The notes under the pieces were generated by a model, which saw only the letters and a list, made by a program, of their open reading frames with translations, was not told where the DNA came from and did not search any database. A program made the translations under genes and the position numbers. Of a DNA stretch of 6,931 bases, positions 6,196 to 6,931 are shown piece by piece. The DNA comes from Bacteroidales bacterium (GTDB taxonomy: Bacteria; Bacteroidota; Bacteroidia; Bacteroidales; UBA12077), in contig JAUVUS010000130.1 in assembly GCA_030600865.1 (NCBI GenBank), forward strand, positions 1 through 6,931, in the 5' to 3' direction. The stretch's first letter is position 1, and every line of letters starts with the position of its first letter.

Positions 6196-6816
6196 TTAGA
6201 ATTTTATATTTTTCTTGATGTTTTCAAATTCTTCGCGAACGGCCCTTTTAATATTTTCAATGGTAATCGCTTCCCCACGCATTTCAAGTCTTTGAGCTGT
6301 TGTTGCTGCTTCGGGTATTGCAATCCAGAGGATAATATAGATAATTAATCCGGAACCCATTCCTAGAGAGATTAGGATGAAAAGAATTCTGAATACAATA
6401 GGATCGGTGTTAAAATATGCGCTTAAACCACCACAAACACCACCAAGAATTCTATTATCCGGATCGCGATATAATCTTTTTGTCGTTTTATAGTTCATTC
6501 TTTTTCTTTTAGATTCCCAGCCTGCCGAGCCGGCAGATTCTTTTTTAGTTTCTTCGTCCATAAAGTCTTCTGGTTCGCCCATAATTTTAATTACTTTCAA
6601 AACATCATCTTTCATAATTACATCTCTTTTTTCTCCTAATGTTTCGGTAAATAATTCAGAAAGGCGGGCTTCAATATCAGACATTATTTCGTTACGTTCA
6701 TCTTCACTTACAAACTGCTTTTCTACAGCAATTAAATAAGTGTTTAGCATTTCATAAGCATCATCATCTATATGAAATATTAGTCCTCCCAGGTTTATTG
6801 TTATTGTTGTTTTCAT
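6196..6816 (-). CDS. Short PspC-domain membrane protein, first gene of the PadR operon
   Basis: The protein is 206 residues. It has the same N-terminal domain as its long paralogue (MKTTITINLGGLIFHIDDDAYE; SDIEARLSELF at 46-56; IKIMGEPEDF at 76-85). By hand I count 45 identities in the first 85 aligned residues. The PspC domain follows at 112-170 (KRLYRDPDNRILGGVCGGLS, then a hydrophobic region 140-168). A short amphipathic tail ends at residue 206, where the long protein continues for about 320 residues with three more membrane regions and a C-terminal domain. The cut falls cleanly after the shared region, so this is either a natural short form or an old truncation; the 52 bp after the stop is too short to hold a remnant. 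Residues 93-102 (ESAGSAGWES) contain a GC-rich in-frame insertion. It probably works with the long PspC at the inner membrane. No Shine-Dalgarno site; the leader is A/T only near the ATG. Confidence 0.9.
   Translation of the reverse strand: MKTTITINLGGLIFHIDDDAYEMLNTYLIAVEKQFVSEDERNEIMSDIEARLSELFTETLGEKRDVIMKDDVLKVIKIMGEPEDFMDEETKKESAGSAGWESKRKRMNYKTTKRLYRDPDNRILGGVCGGLSAYFNTDPIVFRILFILISLGMGSGLIIYIILWIAIPEAATTAQRLEMRGEAITIENIKRAVREEFENIKKNIKF
6511..6540. repeat. GC-rich palindrome with AGATTC direct repeats, inside the short PspC gene
   Basis: CTGCCG (6522-6527) and CGGCAG (6531-6536) form a perfect 6-bp palindrome with an AGC loop. AGATTC occurs at 6511-6516 and again at 6535-6540, exactly 24 bp apart, so the segment equals an eight-codon insertion with a six-base duplication. 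It encodes the linker peptide AGSAGW between two ES pairs. The GC content contrasts sharply with the surrounding gene. Confidence 0.6.
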
Positions 6817-6828
6817 ATTATTTATTTT

Positions 6829-6838
6829 ATAGTACTAT
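6829..6838. promoter_or_regulatory. Candidate PadR operator in the 5' leader
   Basis: ATAGTACTAT is a perfect 10-bp palindrome. It lies between the predicted transcription start (near 6855) and the ATG at 6816. A near copy, CTAGTACTAT, lies at 6880-6889 in the promoter spacer, so a dimeric regulator could bind both. The link to PadR is inference from position and repetition. Confidence 0.5.
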
Positions 6839-6861
6839 CCAATGCATGCAAGATTACAATG

Positions 6862-6893
6862 CAAAGATATATAAAAAAACTAGTACTATGCAA
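6862..6893 (-). promoter_or_regulatory. Bacteroidota-type promoter of the PspC/PadR operon
   Basis: On the minus strand, TTG (6893-6891) is followed after 21 nt by TATCTTTG (6869-6862), an exact TAnnTTTG element. Transcription would start near 6855, giving a leader of about 39 nt before the first PspC gene. The spacer and -33 region are occupied by the operator-like palindromes described separately. Confidence 0.7.
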
Positions 6894-6902
6894 CACATAG
6901 TA
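6880..6902. promoter_or_regulatory. Candidate PadR operator over the -33 region
   Basis: Two overlapping palindromes occur here. TAGTACTA (6881-6888) repeats the core of the leader site. TACTATG (6884-6890) and CATAGTA (6896-6902) form a perfect 7-bp inverted repeat with a 5-nt centre that contains the -33 TTG. The ATG-N5-CAT spacing recalls the ATGT/ACAT half-sites reported for PadR proteins. AACACATAG at 6892-6900 recurs at 6916-6924. Binding here would block RNA polymerase, fitting autorepression. Confidence 0.55.
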
Positions 6903-6931
6903 GTAAAAATATTATAACACATAGCTTAATT

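Noticed and set aside
6196..6816. Short PspC gene as a frameshifted pseudogene of the long form
   Set aside because: The frame is intact, the promoter is good, the stop falls after the conserved region, and no remnant of the missing part follows; it is kept as a real gene.

Overview
The window is AT-rich, its genes lack clear Shine-Dalgarno sites, and it carries promoters of the Bacteroidota type (TTTG at -33, TAnnTTTG at -7). Its gene families (DUF5723-like barrel, PspC proteins with a long N-terminal extension paired with PadR, lipoproteins with SSC or FSC signals) also point to Bacteroidota, probably a Bacteroidales/Marinilabiliales-like or related lineage. I cannot place it to genus.

Layout, left to right. 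Bases 1-284 hold no gene but contain a 165-bp nested palindrome (18-182) with perfect 21-bp outer arms, which looks like a MITE-type or dispersed repeat. A two-gene plus-strand unit follows: a small unrecognised lipoprotein (285-965) and a DUF5723-like outer-membrane beta-barrel protein (990-2516). A hairpin terminator at 2519-2552 closes it. Convergent to it is a six-bladed kelch-repeat lipoprotein (3739-2684, minus). Upstream of that lies a tRNA-Gln(TTG) gene (4014-3942, minus) with a textbook Bacteroidota promoter and its own terminator. Two tandem minus-strand hairpins separate the tRNA from the last unit. That unit is a minus-strand operon of three genes: a short PspC-domain membrane protein (6816-6196), a PadR-family repressor (6143-5814) and a long PspC-domain membrane protein (5802-4216). 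Its promoter at 6862-6893 is overlaid by several palindromes and direct repeats that make good candidates for the PadR operator.

How the genes may work together. The PadR/PspC operon looks like an autoregulated envelope-stress module. PadR would repress the shared promoter, and the two PspC proteins would act in the inner membrane. The long one has several membrane segments and a C-terminal domain resembling LiaF/DUF4097; the short one stops just after the PspC domain. The lipoprotein and barrel are close neighbours in one transcript and may act together at the outer membrane.

The most unusual observations are two small GC-rich palindromes that lie inside genes and keep the reading frame. 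One (1020-1046) supplies nine codons and a possible new start codon for the signal peptide of the barrel protein. The other (24 bp, bracketed by AGATTC direct repeats, 6511-6540) lengthens the linker of the short PspC protein. I saw no CRISPR array, transposase gene or rRNA.
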